A stretch of DNA of 48,054 nt from Planctomycetota bacterium (GTDB taxonomy: Bacteria > Planctomycetota > Phycisphaerae > Phycisphaerales > SM1A02): contig JAFMML010000022.1 of assembly GCA_017859745.1 (NCBI GenBank), positions 1 through 48,054 on the forward strand. Direction: 5' to 3'. Of the stretch, positions 1-8,233 are shown piece by piece. Numbering within the stretch: position 1 is the stretch's first letter; each line of letters starts with the position of its first letter. The position numbers and the translations under genes were made by a program. The notes below the pieces were generated by a model that saw nothing but the letters and a program-made list of their open reading frames with translations, searched no databases and had not been told where the DNA came from.

Positions 1-153
1 GTCTCGATGATGGTGCTCGTCACGATCCCCCTGCTCGTCACCTACCACCTGCTGGCCCGCGGGACGGCGATCGGGGCCACGCTTTGCGGCCGCACCTACC
101 CGGTGTGGCCGTTCACGCGGACGCGGGCACCGGAGCCTCCGCCGACCGAGTGA
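1..153 (+). CDS. C-terminal fragment of a membrane protein, possibly acyltransferase-3 family
   Basis: Only the last 50 codons lie in the window; the gene starts upstream. The fragment opens with a hydrophobic stretch (residues 2-19 of the fragment, key run MMVLVTIPLLVTYHLL), then has ARGTAIGATLCGRTYPVWP and a short proline-rich tail before TGA. A last transmembrane helix followed by 'YHLL.RGT.IG..L.GR.YP' resembles the end of acyltransferase-3 (OatA/MdoC-type) membrane O-acyltransferases, but no catalytic residue is visible, so the family is a guess. It converges on the YkgJ-type gene with 13 bases between the stops. Confidence 0.55.
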   Translation, partial: VSMMVLVTIPLLVTYHLLARGTAIGATLCGRTYPVWPFTRTRAPEPPPTE

Positions 154-166
154 GAGGTACGACCCC

Positions 167-1417
167 TCACCAGTTCGCGAGGACCAGTCGCCGCAGTCCG
201 TCGTCGGCTGCGAAGTAGCGAAGCCGCAGACGTTCCCCGGCGCTGCCGAGCCACACCGCCCGCCCACGAGCTCGATCGATGCGCCCCAGCGCCTCCTCGA
301 CCGACGCGAGATCGACGGCGGCCTTCCCCTCGCCGGCGGCGTGTGCCCGTGCGAGCCATCCCAGGCACGCCACGTCGAGGGCGAGGGCCTGCATGCCGTC
401 GGCGATCGGCCAACCGTAGTAGCCGCTGCCCCAGGCGCGACCGCCGAGAAGGGTGGCTCGGAGCCAACGCAGCACGAGGTCCGCGATCGGCGGATCGCCC
501 GCGACCGACGGCACCGCCTCGATGGCGGCGAACGTCGCGGGCGTGCGCCATCCCCGTGCAAGCGGGGGCACGGCACCACGACCTCGCGCAAAGCGCCGGC
601 TGCGTCGCCACTGGGAAAGCCGCGCTCGCAGCGACGGCGTCGATTCGTCCCCCGTGAAGCGAGGGTCTTCGATGCGGGCGAAGCTGGCCTGCCGAAGCAT
701 TCGTCGCTGACCGCGACCCGGCGGATCCACTGGCAGGTGGTCGAGTTCCTGAGGCAGCGCAGACACCAGCAGGTCGGCGAGTTCACGCACCCGGGCGTCG
801 CGCACCTTCTCGAAGTTCGCCGCCCCGAGACTCTGGCAGAGCCATGCGAATCCGTCGAGCCGGACTCGCAGCGGAATCCCGGACCGCCGCAGCCAGGCGT
901 CGAGACTCTCGGCGATGGCGTCGACCTCGGATGCCGTGGCGCGGCGTCGGCGATCGAGTCGCGGCGGCGCGACCGTCGCGGCCTCGGGCACCTGCCGCAG
1001 GGCCCGTACCAGGTCGTCGCGATGCGCCGGAAGACCTCCGCCTCGATTGGCTCTCACGCTCGAACACGCGAAGTTGAGACCCGCGGTCGTTCCCCGTGCA
1101 TCGGGGGCGAGATTGAATGGAAAGAGCCGGCAGGCCACCGGCTTCTCGTCGAATCCGAACTCCGCGTGGATCCGGCAGAGTCCGTCCTCCTGCAGGAACA
1201 CGCAGGCACCGTCGGGACGCTGCCGCAGGTACCGCTGCCCGCGGAACTCGACGACGATCCGCTCGCCGAGTCGCTCCTCCCAACGCTGCCTGCCCAGTCG
1301 ATCGAGATCCTCGTCGCGCAGCTGCACACTGAAGTCCCGGCAGCAGTCGCCGCAGCCGTGACAGGAGTACCGCTGTTCGCGGAGATCGAGGATCGAAAGC
1401 GGCACGGGCTTCGGCAT
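167..1417 (-). CDS. YkgJ-family cysteine-cluster (metal-binding) protein
   Basis: A 416-residue protein whose first third carries the YkgJ/FliB signature: CHGCGDCC near residues 19-26, then CVFLQEDGLCRIH and KPVACRLFPF. These cysteines are typical of the PF03692 family, thought to bind an Fe-S cluster or zinc. Some members act as flagellin lysine N-methylases, but most have no assigned function. The rest of the chain has tryptophan- and arginine-rich helices with no motif I recognise. The ATG at 1417 lies only 2 bases after the rdgB stop, so the two genes are almost certainly cotranscribed. Substrate and role cannot be read from the sequence. Confidence 0.8.
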   Translation of the reverse strand: MPKPVPLSILDLREQRYSCHGCGDCCRDFSVQLRDEDLDRLGRQRWEERLGERIVVEFRGQRYLRQRPDGACVFLQEDGLCRIHAEFGFDEKPVACRLFPFNLAPDARGTTAGLNFACSSVRANRGGGLPAHRDDLVRALRQVPEAATVAPPRLDRRRRATASEVDAIAESLDAWLRRSGIPLRVRLDGFAWLCQSLGAANFEKVRDARVRELADLLVSALPQELDHLPVDPPGRGQRRMLRQASFARIEDPRFTGDESTPSLRARLSQWRRSRRFARGRGAVPPLARGWRTPATFAAIEAVPSVAGDPPIADLVLRWLRATLLGGRAWGSGYYGWPIADGMQALALDVACLGWLARAHAAGEGKAAVDLASVEEALGRIDRARGRAVWLGSAGERLRLRYFAADDGLRRLVLANW

Positions 1418-1419
1418 GG

Positions 1420-2088
1420 TCAGGCGACGCCGGTGTCCGAGTTCGTTCCGGAGGCGCCCGTGTCGACGCCCGACGCCCCGAGCCGAGCCGCGATCGCCCG
1501 GGTGGCCGCGCCACGGTGGCTTCGGGCGTTCTTCTCCGCAGGCGACAGTTCCGCGCTGGTCCGATCCTCGCCAGGCAGCATCAGATGCGGGTCGTAGCCG
1601 AATCCGTTGCCCCCCCGCGGCGACTCGACGACCACGCCTTCGAAGGTGCCACGGCTCTCCGCGAGGATCGTGCCGTCCGGCGCGGCGAGGCACATCGCGC
1701 AGACGAAGCGTGCGGTGCGATCGGCCTCCGGGACGTCGCGAATTCGCTCGACCAGCTTGCGGTTGTTGGCCGCGTCTCGAGTGGACCGATCGCCCTCGAC
1801 GCCGGACCATCGGGCGCTGCGGACGCCGGGCTCTCCGCCCAGGCCGTCGACCTCGAGGCCCGAATCGTCGGCCAGACATGCCCGGCCGAGGATCGCGGCG
1901 TAGGCGCGGGCCTTGATTCTCGCGTTCGCCTCGAAGGTGTCTCCGTCCTCCTCCGGCTCGGGAAGGTCCGCTCCACCCGCGTCGGCGAGCCCGAGAACCT
2001 CGATGCCGAGCGGCGCAAGCACCGCGGCGATCTCCTCGATCTTGTGGGGATTGCCGGTCGCGACGACGAGTTCGGAGCACATGGCCAT
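1420..2088 (-). CDS. rdgB: XTP/dITP pyrophosphatase (RdgB/HAM1)
   Basis: Hydrolyses non-canonical purine triphosphates (dITP, XTP, ITP) to the monophosphate and pyrophosphate, keeping deaminated purines out of DNA and RNA. Family motifs are all present: VVATGNPHKIEEI at the N-terminus, LADDSGLEVDGLGGEPGVRS with the catalytic Asp pair, GFGYDPHL in the substrate pocket, and ELSPAEKNARSHRG near the C-terminus. The product is 222 residues, slightly longer than the roughly 200 usual for the family because of a C-terminal tail rich in Ala, Gly and Thr. Start codons at 2088 and 2082 are both possible. A TAGCAT hexamer lies 6 bases before the first. Confidence 0.95.
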   Translation of the reverse strand: MAMCSELVVATGNPHKIEEIAAVLAPLGIEVLGLADAGGADLPEPEEDGDTFEANARIKARAYAAILGRACLADDSGLEVDGLGGEPGVRSARWSGVEGDRSTRDAANNRKLVERIRDVPEADRTARFVCAMCLAAPDGTILAESRGTFEGVVVESPRGGNGFGYDPHLMLPGEDRTSAELSPAEKNARSHRGAATRAIAARLGASGVDTGASGTNSDTGVA

Positions 2089-2094
2089 GGGCGA

Positions 2095-2100
2095 ATGCTA
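2095..2100 (-). promoter_or_regulatory. Putative -10 element for rdgB, start-proximal
   Basis: TAGCAT (4 of 6 matches to TATAAT), read leftward, ends 6 bases before the ATG at 2088. There is no Shine-Dalgarno sequence. A transcript from here would begin at or next to the start codon. No convincing -35 box is seen. Confidence 0.35.
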
Positions 2101-2205
2101 CGCCGCGGTGGATCTCGAACCGGTCGTTTCCCCGAATACGGATTGGCATTCCGCCGGGATCGCGGCACCCTTGGCCAAGGATCGCATTCGTCTCAGGAGG
2201 GCCCC

Positions 2206-2964
2206 ATGGACTGCAGGAATCTCGTCGCCGCCACGGCCGCTGCCGGGCTCGCGATCTTCGCGGGCTCCGCCACCGCGCAGCTTGCCGGCATCGAGGCGAC
2301 ACGCAACGCGACGCTCTACGAGTCTCCCACCGGCGCTCTCGCCAACGGGGCGGGCGAGTGGTTCTTCACGGGCATGAACAACCAGGGCCTGCGGCGCCGC
2401 GGCCTGGTCCTGTTCGACCTCGAGGCGTTCGCCGACAGCGTCGCGGGGCAGCAGATCGAGATCCACGCCGTCTCGGTCCGCCTGAACCTCACCCAGGGCG
2501 CCGGCACGCCCACGACCGTCTCGATGCACCGACTGTTCGCGGACTGGGGCGAGGGCGACTCGGACGCCTCCGGCAACGAAGGCGGCGGCGCCGCGGCGAC
2601 CCCGGGGTCGGCGACGTGGCTGCACACCTTCTCCGACACCTCGTTCTGGTCGACGCCCGGCGGCGACTTCGCGGCCGTCGCAAGCGGCACGTTCGCGATG
2701 AATCCCCCGGCAACCTACACCTTCTCCTCCGAAGGTCTGCGACAGGACGTGCTCGCGTGGCTCGACGATCCCTCCTCGAACTTCGGCTGGATGCTGCTGG
2801 GCGACGAATCGCAGTTCGGAACCGCGCGTCGCTTCGACTCTCGGCGCTACGGCGATCCGACGACCCGGCCCCTTCTCGAGATCGACTACTCGGTCGTGCC
2901 CGCTCCCGCGGCGGCGGCGATGCTCTCGCTCGGAGGTGTGCTCGCGCGACGTCGGCGTCGCTGA
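2206..2964 (+). CDS. Secreted DNRLRE-like protein with PEP-CTERM-type sorting tail
   Basis: A 252-residue exported protein. It begins with a signal peptide (LVAATAAAGLAIFAGSATAQ). The body looks like a DNRLRE-type jelly-roll domain: FDLEAF..., SVRLNLTQ, VSMHRLFADWGEGDSD, TWLHTFSDTSFWSTPGGDF and a closing EIDYS strand. The C-terminus is a PEP-CTERM-like anchor: VVPAPAAAAMLSLGG, a short hydrophobic helix, then an arginine cluster. Here Pro-Ala-Pro replaces the usual Pro-Glu-Pro. Such tails are processed by an exosortase, but none is encoded in this window. AGGAGG at 2195-2200 sits 5 bases before the ATG, fixing the start. It converges on the carboxylase gene with 13 bases between stops. Confidence 0.8.
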   Translation: MDCRNLVAATAAAGLAIFAGSATAQLAGIEATRNATLYESPTGALANGAGEWFFTGMNNQGLRRRGLVLFDLEAFADSVAGQQIEIHAVSVRLNLTQGAGTPTTVSMHRLFADWGEGDSDASGNEGGGAAATPGSATWLHTFSDTSFWSTPGGDFAAVASGTFAMNPPATYTFSSEGLRQDVLAWLDDPSSNFGWMLLGDESQFGTARRFDSRRYGDPTTRPLLEIDYSVVPAPAAAAMLSLGGVLARRRRR

Positions 2965-2977
2965 GCCCCGCGGTCGA

Positions 2978-4645
2978 TCAGGTCTGCAGGACCCCGGTTC
3001 GGAACGGCGCGTCCATCGGGCTGCCCGCGGCGAGGCGGAGGGCGAACGCCAGTTCGTCTCGGGTCTCGAGCGGATCGATCATGCGATCGATCCAGCCCCG
3101 CGCCGCGCCGTACAGCACGTCCTGCTGCTCGGAGTAGCTCGCGGTGATCGCCGCGAGGAGAGTCGCCCGCTCCTCCTCGTCGATCTTCTCTCCGCGGCGC
3201 TCGCGAGCGGCGAGGTCGATCTGCAGCAGGGTGCCGGCCGCCTGCGCCGCCCCCATCACCGCGCACTTCGCACCGGGCCATGCGAGGGTAAGGAATGGAT
3301 CGAACGCCCGGCCGCACATCGCGTAGTTGCCGGCTCCGTAGCTCGATCCGGTCATCAACACGACCTTCGGCACCACGCAGTTGCTCATGGCGTTCACCAT
3401 CTTCGCGCCGGCACGGATGATGCCGCCCTGCTCGCTGTCGCGACCGACCATGAAGCCGGTGGTGTCGTGGAGGAAGACCAGCGGGATCCGCTTCTGGTTG
3501 CAGTCCATGATGAAGCGGGCGCTCTTGTCGGCGCTGTCGTCGTAGATGACCCCGGGCATGTTCATCGACTTCGCGGGTCCCGCCTTGCCGCCCGGCATGG
3601 AGCGATCGGTGAGCTTCCGCTGGTTGGCGACGATGCCGCACGCCACGCCGCCGATGCGGGCGTACGCGCAGACGATGCTGCGGCCGAACTCGCCGCGGTA
3701 CTCGTCGAGGCTCTCCGCATCGACGACGCAGGCAAGCAGGTCCCGAACGTCGTACTGACTGCCGGGGCCGCTCTTGAAGACCTCCAGCAGATCGGCGGCG
3801 GGACGGGACGGCGCTGCGCCGGCTTCGGACGCCCAACGGCGAACGCCTTCGACCGCGGACATCTGCCGCCGCAGACGCAGGAGCGCCGCGGGATCGTCGG
3901 GCTCCTTGAAGTCGATCGTCCCCGAGATCTCCGCATGCATCGCGGCGCCGCCAAGCTCCTCGCTCGACACCTCCTGCCCGATCGCCGCCTTCACCAGCGC
4001 CGGGCCGGCGAGGTACAGGCCACTGCCCTCGGTCATGATCAGGGTGTCGCAGAGGACCGGCAGGTAGCCGCCGCCGGCGACGCAGTTGCCCATGATCGCG
4101 GCAAGTTGCGGAATGCCGGCCGCCGAGATCACCGCGTTGTTCCGGAAGATCCGACCGAAATCGTCGGTGTCGGGGAAGACGTCCTCCTGAAGAGGCAGGA
4201 AGACGCCGGCGCTGTCGACCAGATAGAGGAGCGGCACGCGAGCTCGCTCTGCGATCGTCTGGGCTCGGATGATCTTCTTGCAGGTCATCGGGAAGAACGC
4301 GCCCGCCTTCACGGTGGCGTCGTTGGCGACGACCATGCACGGCCTGTCTTCGACGATGCCGAGCGTGGTCAGGACGCCCGCCGCCGGTGCGCCCCCCTGC
4401 TCTCGATACATCCCGTAGGCCGAGAACAGACCGCACTCCAGACGCGGCGAGCCGGGATCGAACAGGCGATCGAGCCGCTCCCGAGCGGTCAGGCGGCCGT
4501 GACGGTGCTGACGGGCCACCCCCTTCTCGCCTCCGCCCTGTTCGAGACGGGAAACCGCTTCGAGCAGGTGCTCGCGGGCGGCGGCGAGGCCCTCGGGCGT
4601 CTCGGTGGGTGCTGGCGAGGCGGACTGGGGTGACGATTCGCTCAT
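2978..4645 (-). CDS. Acyl-CoA carboxylase carboxyltransferase (beta) subunit, methylcrotonyl-CoA type
   Basis: A 555-residue carboxyltransferase that moves the carboxyl group from carboxybiotin to an acyl-CoA. The two crotonase-fold halves are visible. The N half has VANDATVKAGAFFPMT, LVDSAGVFLPLQEDVFPD and MGNCVAGGGYLPVLCD. The C half has CNQKRIPLVFLHDTTGFMVG, SSYGAGNYAMCGRAFDP and WPGAKCAVMGAAQAAG. The AGNY-MCGRAF signature and the C-terminal IDPLETR...GVLQT favour methylcrotonyl- or geranoyl-CoA carboxylase over propionyl-CoA carboxylase. Length fits MccB (about 535). I place the start at 4645 (MSESS). The frame is open farther upstream but that stretch is arginine-rich and unlike the family. 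No biotin carboxylase or biotinylated subunit is adjacent. Confidence 0.9.
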   Translation of the reverse strand: MSESSPQSASPAPTETPEGLAAAREHLLEAVSRLEQGGGEKGVARQHRHGRLTARERLDRLFDPGSPRLECGLFSAYGMYREQGGAPAAGVLTTLGIVEDRPCMVVANDATVKAGAFFPMTCKKIIRAQTIAERARVPLLYLVDSAGVFLPLQEDVFPDTDDFGRIFRNNAVISAAGIPQLAAIMGNCVAGGGYLPVLCDTLIMTEGSGLYLAGPALVKAAIGQEVSSEELGGAAMHAEISGTIDFKEPDDPAALLRLRRQMSAVEGVRRWASEAGAAPSRPAADLLEVFKSGPGSQYDVRDLLACVVDAESLDEYRGEFGRSIVCAYARIGGVACGIVANQRKLTDRSMPGGKAGPAKSMNMPGVIYDDSADKSARFIMDCNQKRIPLVFLHDTTGFMVGRDSEQGGIIRAGAKMVNAMSNCVVPKVVLMTGSSYGAGNYAMCGRAFDPFLTLAWPGAKCAVMGAAQAAGTLLQIDLAARERRGEKIDEEERATLLAAITASYSEQQDVLYGAARGWIDRMIDPLETRDELAFALRLAAGSPMDAPFRTGVLQT

Positions 4646-4654
4646 GGGCGGTGG

Positions 4655-4660
4655 AGAATA
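4655..4660 (-). promoter_or_regulatory. Putative -10 element for the carboxyltransferase gene, start-proximal
   Basis: TATTCT, read leftward, ends 9 bases before the ATG at 4645, and no ribosome-binding sequence intervenes. This supports the 4645 start and suggests a leaderless or near-leaderless mRNA. No clear -35 box. Confidence 0.4.
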
Positions 4661-4833
4661 CCCGTCCGATCGACGCAGGATGGCGTCCGAACCCCGCCAA
4701 GACCACGCCAAGACCCCTCCAAGACCCCGCCGATGGGCTCTTCGGCGGAGCTCGGGTCGGCAGCGAGACCGGGCCGGTCGCGGCCGGGGGACGACCCCCT
4801 CCGCCGGTCGGTCCGAGTCGGGCAAGGCGAGGC

Positions 4834-4861
4834 TTCCCTCGGCCGGGGGATCTGCTATCTT
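4834..4861 (+). promoter_or_regulatory. Possible sigma-70-type promoter for rpsO
   Basis: TTCCCT and TATCTT are separated by 16 bases and lie about 78 bases upstream of the rpsO ATG. Spacing is acceptable and the -10 box matches 4 of 6, but the -35 box is poor. This is the best candidate in the interval. Confidence 0.3.
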
Positions 4862-4938
4862 CCGCGATTCGACACTAGGACCGAGTTTCCCGGCGCCGCC
4901 TGCGTGGCGACGCCCGTCAACGAGACGTTGGACGACGC

Positions 4939-5208
4939 ATGAGTTCAGAGACCATCGACAAGCAGCGGGTGATCGGCGAGAACCGTCGGCACGAGAGCGA
5001 TTCTGGTTCCCCAGAGGTCCAGATCGGCATCCTCACCGAGCGGATCAACCACCTGCAGAGCCACTTCAAGGCCAACCCCCACGATCACAGTTCCCGCCGC
5101 GGCCTCCTCCTGATGGTGGGTCGCCGGAACCGTCTTCTCAAGTATCTCGCGGCCTCCGATCGCGATCGGTATCTCGACACGATCCGACGCCTCGGCCTCC
5201 GCAAGTGA
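4939..5208 (+). CDS. rpsO: 30S ribosomal protein S15
   Basis: An 89-residue protein matching the normal length of S15, which binds the central domain of 16S rRNA and bridges to the large subunit. Recognised by GSPEVQIGILTERINHLQSHFK, HDHSSRRGLLLMVGRRNRLL and the end YLDTIRRLGLRK. The conserved His and Ser residues of the HDHSSRRGLL helix, which contact rRNA, are intact. It is followed by pnp with a 228-base interval, the common bacterial order rpsO-pnp. A strong hairpin begins 6 bases after the stop. Confidence 0.97.
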   Translation: MSSETIDKQRVIGENRRHESDSGSPEVQIGILTERINHLQSHFKANPHDHSSRRGLLLMVGRRNRLLKYLAASDRDRYLDTIRRLGLRK

Positions 5209-5213
5209 TCCAA

Positions 5214-5238
5214 CGCCGCGTCCCTGCGGGGCGCGGCG
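5214..5238 (+). promoter_or_regulatory. Stable hairpin between rpsO and pnp
   Basis: CGCCGCGTCCC pairs with GGGGCGCGGCG around a TGC triloop: 10 Watson-Crick pairs plus one T-G wobble. No T-run follows, so it is not a simple intrinsic terminator. By analogy with the E. coli rpsO-pnp interval it may be an RNase processing site or a 3'-end stabiliser of rpsO mRNA. Confidence 0.5.
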
Positions 5239-5403
5239 ACCTCCCCGCCGCCCTTGATGGCAGTGGGCACGGCACAGTGATCGCTTCGGAGACGTCGCCG
5301 GCCGCGATCGGCGAGCGGTTCAGCCTCCGCGACTCGCACTGTCCCATGCCTTCTGCCAACGGGGCGGCTCCCCGCCGCCGCGGCATCGCCGCGCGGCCTG
5401 ACC

Positions 5404-5420
5404 CGCCGGACCTTCCGGCG
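5404..5420 (+). promoter_or_regulatory. Hairpin just upstream of the pnp ribosome-binding site
   Basis: CGCCGGA pairs perfectly with TCCGGCG around a CCT loop. It ends 2 bases before the AGGAG at 5423-5427, so folding, unfolding or cleavage here could set ribosome access to pnp. A control role is inferred from position only. Confidence 0.4.
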
Positions 5421-5436
5421 TTAGGAGCGTGCCACC

Positions 5437-7581
5437 ATGGCCACCACCATCGTCGAACGTGAAGTGGGCGGACGCCTGCTTCGATTCGAGACCGGACGCG
5501 TCGCGAAGCTCGCGAGCGGATCGGTCATCGTCACCTACGGCGACACCGTCGTTCTCTCGACCGCGATGCGGGCGAACCCCCGCCCGGGCATCGACTTCTT
5601 CCCGCTGCAGTGCGACTACCGCGAGCGGATGTCCGCGGGCGGCCGGTTCCCCGGCGGCTTCCGGAAGCGCGAGGGACCCCCGAGCGAGAAGGAGATCCTC
5701 ACCATGCGGATGATGGATCGTCCGATCCGTCCGCTGTTTCCCGATGGATTCGTGGACGAGGTCCAGATCCAGGCATGGGTGATGAGCCACGACGGCCAGA
5801 ACGATGCCGACGTCGTCGCCTGCTGCGGTGCCAGCGCCGCGCTGTGCCTGACCGACGCGCCGTTCGAGGGTCCGATCGCGACCATCCGCGTGGGCCGAGT
5901 GTTCACCGAGAGCGGCCCGCAGTTCGTGATCAATCCGACCCAGGCCCAGATGGACTTCTCCGATCTCGATCTGGTCCTGTCCGGCCACGCCGATGGGATC
6001 AACATGATCGAGGTCGGCGCCGCCGAGATCGACGAGGCGACCATGCTCGAGGCCATCAAGTTCGGCTACGCGCACGGCATCACCCCGATCCTCGAGCTGA
6101 TCGGCGAGCTGCGTGAGAAGAGCGGCGCTCCCGCGGCCAATCCGGGCGCGTCGATGCTTCCTCCCGCGGAAGTCGCCGACGCCGTCAAGGCGAAGGTCTG
6201 GGATCGCCTCGTCGAGGCCCGCAAGATCCACGGCAAGCAGGATCGCAACGCCGCGGTGGGCGCCCTTCGCGACGAGATGCTCGCGGAGTGCTTCCCCGAT
6301 CCCGCCGACGGCTCCTACGCCGCCCACATGGCGGTGGAGACGGCGCGGAAGCAGGCCAAGGAGGCCTTCCGCACCCTCGAGAAGAAGGTCACCCACATGC
6401 TCGTGGCCGAGCAGGGCATCCGCCCCGACGGTCGCGGGCTCGCGGAGATCCGCCCCATCGACATCTCGGTGGGCATCTTCCCGCGGACCCACGGTTCGGC
6501 GTTCTTCCAGCGTGGCGAGACCCAGTCGCTGGTGACCTGCACTCTCGGAACCGGTCGCGACGAGCAGATCGTCGACGGACTCATGCCCGAGTACGCCAAG
6601 AAGTTCTACCTGCACTACAACTTCCCGCCGTTCTGCACCGGCGAGGCCGGACGCATCATGGGTCCCGGTCGTCGCGAGGTCGGCCACGGTGCCCTTGCGG
6701 AGCGCTCGCTGCTGGGCATCCTCCCCTCGGCCGAGGAGTTCCCCTACACCGTGCGGGTGGTCAGCGACATCACCGAGAGCAACGGCTCCTCCAGCATGGC
6801 GTCGGTCTGCGGCGGATGCATGGCGCTGATGGATGCAGGCGTGCCGATCAAGGCGGTCTGCGCGGGCATCTCCGTCGGCCGCTTCACCAGCGAGTCCGGC
6901 AAGGTCACCCACGTCACCGACATCCTCGGCGAAGAGGACTTCTTCGGCGAGATGGACTTCAAGGTGTCCGGCACCGTCGAGGGCATCACCGGCATCCAGC
7001 TCGATCTGAAGGCGCGGGGTCTCGACTTCGAGGAGGTCGAGAAGATCCTCGACCAGGCCCGCGTCGGCCGTCTGCAGATCATCGAGCAGATGAAGTCGGT
7101 GCTCGCGGAGCCGCGTCCGGACATCTCCGACTTCGCGCCGCGGATCATCATCGTGAAGATCGATCCAGACAAGATCGGCAAGCTGATCGGCCCCGGCGGC
7201 AAGACCATCCGAGGCATCCAGGAGCGCACCGGCGTCAACATCGACGTGGAGGAGGACGGCACCGTTCTCATCGCGTCGACCGACGGCGAGGCGGGCCGAC
7301 AGGCCAAGGCCGAGGTCGAGGCGCTCGGCGCCGAGATCAAGGTCGGTTCGGTCTACGAGGGCAAGGTCGTCGCGGTGAAGGAGTTCGGCGCGTTCGTCGA
7401 ACTCGTGCCCGGCACCGACGGCATGTGCCACATCTCCGAACTCGCCGAGGGGTTCGTCAAGAACGTCTCCGACGAGGTCAAGGTGGGCGACATCGTCAAG
7501 GTGAAGGTCATCAACGTCGACGAGAACGGCCGCATCAAGCTGTCGCGCAAGGCGCTGCTGGCCCCCGCGGCTGCCGATTGA
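5437..7581 (+). CDS. pnp: Polynucleotide phosphorylase
   Basis: A 714-residue 3'-to-5' phosphorolytic exoribonuclease, close to the 711 residues of E. coli PNPase. Two RNase PH domains are present: the first with DFFPLQCDYRERMSAGGRFP and RPIRPLFPDGF, the second with RPDGRGLAEIRPI, GSAFFQRGETQSLVTCTLG and the catalytic-site region GEEDFFGEMDFKVSGT. A KH domain follows near residue 575 (KIGKLIGPGGKTIRGIQE) and an S1 domain near residue 638 (VYEGKVVAVKEFGAFVEL). AGGAG at 5423-5427 supports the ATG at 5437. The gene lies in the rpsO-pnp pair with a structured leader and ends at a strong terminator. Confidence 0.98.
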   Translation: MATTIVEREVGGRLLRFETGRVAKLASGSVIVTYGDTVVLSTAMRANPRPGIDFFPLQCDYRERMSAGGRFPGGFRKREGPPSEKEILTMRMMDRPIRPLFPDGFVDEVQIQAWVMSHDGQNDADVVACCGASAALCLTDAPFEGPIATIRVGRVFTESGPQFVINPTQAQMDFSDLDLVLSGHADGINMIEVGAAEIDEATMLEAIKFGYAHGITPILELIGELREKSGAPAANPGASMLPPAEVADAVKAKVWDRLVEARKIHGKQDRNAAVGALRDEMLAECFPDPADGSYAAHMAVETARKQAKEAFRTLEKKVTHMLVAEQGIRPDGRGLAEIRPIDISVGIFPRTHGSAFFQRGETQSLVTCTLGTGRDEQIVDGLMPEYAKKFYLHYNFPPFCTGEAGRIMGPGRREVGHGALAERSLLGILPSAEEFPYTVRVVSDITESNGSSSMASVCGGCMALMDAGVPIKAVCAGISVGRFTSESGKVTHVTDILGEEDFFGEMDFKVSGTVEGITGIQLDLKARGLDFEEVEKILDQARVGRLQIIEQMKSVLAEPRPDISDFAPRIIIVKIDPDKIGKLIGPGGKTIRGIQERTGVNIDVEEDGTVLIASTDGEAGRQAKAEVEALGAEIKVGSVYEGKVVAVKEFGAFVELVPGTDGMCHISELAEGFVKNVSDEVKVGDIVKVKVINVDENGRIKLSRKALLAPAAAD

Positions 7582-7586
7582 TCCAG

Positions 7587-7629
7587 GGATGCGGGCGTCG
7601 ACCGCGGCGCCCGCATCCATCTTGTTTTT
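7587..7629 (+). terminator. Intrinsic terminator after pnp
   Basis: GGATGCGGGCG (7587-7597) pairs perfectly over 11 bases with CGCCCGCATCC (7608-7618) around a 10-base loop. A T-rich tract follows (TTGTTTTT, 7622-7629). It starts 5 bases after the pnp stop. This is the clearest rho-independent terminator in the window. Confidence 0.9.
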
Positions 7630-7633
7630 CGGG

Positions 7634-7662
7634 TTGCGGGGCACCGATTCGTGCTCCACAAT
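7634..7662 (+). promoter_or_regulatory. Putative promoter of the cold-shock gene
   Basis: TTGCGG and CACAAT are separated by 17 bases, directly after the pnp terminator. This would give a leader of about 45 bases with GGAGGT at 7705-7710. Box matches are moderate. Confidence 0.4.
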
Positions 7663-7715
7663 CAGACATCCCCCCGGGCTTCGACCCGGCCTTGAATTCA
7701 ATTTGGAGGTGGACG

Positions 7716-8009
7716 ATGGAACATTCCGCTCCCACGACCGACACGGCCACGACCGACGAGGCCATCAACGATCGCGAAGGCTCCGTGAAGTGGTTCGACG
7801 CCCGCAAGGGATTCGGCTTCCTCGTCGGCCCGGAAGGTCAGGACATCTTCGTCCACTTCTCGACCATCGAGCAGGACTCCGGCTTCAAGACCCTGCGCGA
7901 CGGCGAGGCGGTCGTCTACTCGGCGACTCGCGGACCGAAGGGATGGGCCGCCAGCAAGGTCCGAGCGACCCGCCCCGCCGAGGCCCAGCCGGAAACCCAG
8001 CAGGCCTGA
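7716..8009 (+). CDS. Cold-shock-domain RNA/ssDNA-binding protein
   Basis: A 97-residue protein: an N-terminal Thr/Asp-rich extension of about 20 residues, one cold-shock domain, then a short Ala/Gln/Glu tail. The nucleic-acid-binding motifs are RNP1 (KGFGFLVG) and RNP2 (DIFVHFSTI), after the family start REGSVKWFDARKG. These proteins melt RNA secondary structure and act as RNA chaperones. GGAGGT at 7705-7710 fixes the start. It has its own likely promoter, separated from pnp by a terminator. Confidence 0.95.
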   Translation: MEHSAPTTDTATTDEAINDREGSVKWFDARKGFGFLVGPEGQDIFVHFSTIEQDSGFKTLRDGEAVVYSATRGPKGWAASKVRATRPAEAQPETQQA

Positions 8010-8060
8010 GCGGCGACTCCGACGGCCTGCCGTCGACAGACCACGCATTCGAATCCTCGA

Positions 8061-8090
8061 ACGTCGTTGCGATGCCGCGACGTCGTTGCG
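8061..8090 (+). repeat. Pair of 11-base direct repeats between csp and the histidine kinase gene
   Basis: ACGTCGTTGCG occurs at 8061-8071 and 8080-8090, 19 bases start to start (about two helical turns), inside the 224-base gap before the histidine kinase gene. It could be an operator, but this is unproven. Confidence 0.4.
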
Positions 8091-8233
8091 GTTGTGGCGA
8101 TCCGCAAGTCGGCACGGCACGCAGGGACCCGCGGCTGCATGCGAACGGGCCACTCCCGCGGTGAAGGCGACGCGGTGGCGAGTCTCCACGGTCATCCGTC
8201 CGCCTCTCCCTTGCCGATCGCCGCACATCCGTC

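Noticed and set aside
167-2302. One long minus-strand frame joining the YkgJ-type protein to upstream sequence
   Set aside because: The upstream part overlaps rdgB in a different frame and is arginine-rich nonsense. The ATG at 1417, just after the rdgB stop, starts the conserved protein.
5320-7701. Long minus-strand open frame opposite pnp
   Set aside because: pnp is unambiguous on the plus strand over its full length. The antisense translation is a Leu/Asp/Arg-rich shadow that crosses the terminator.
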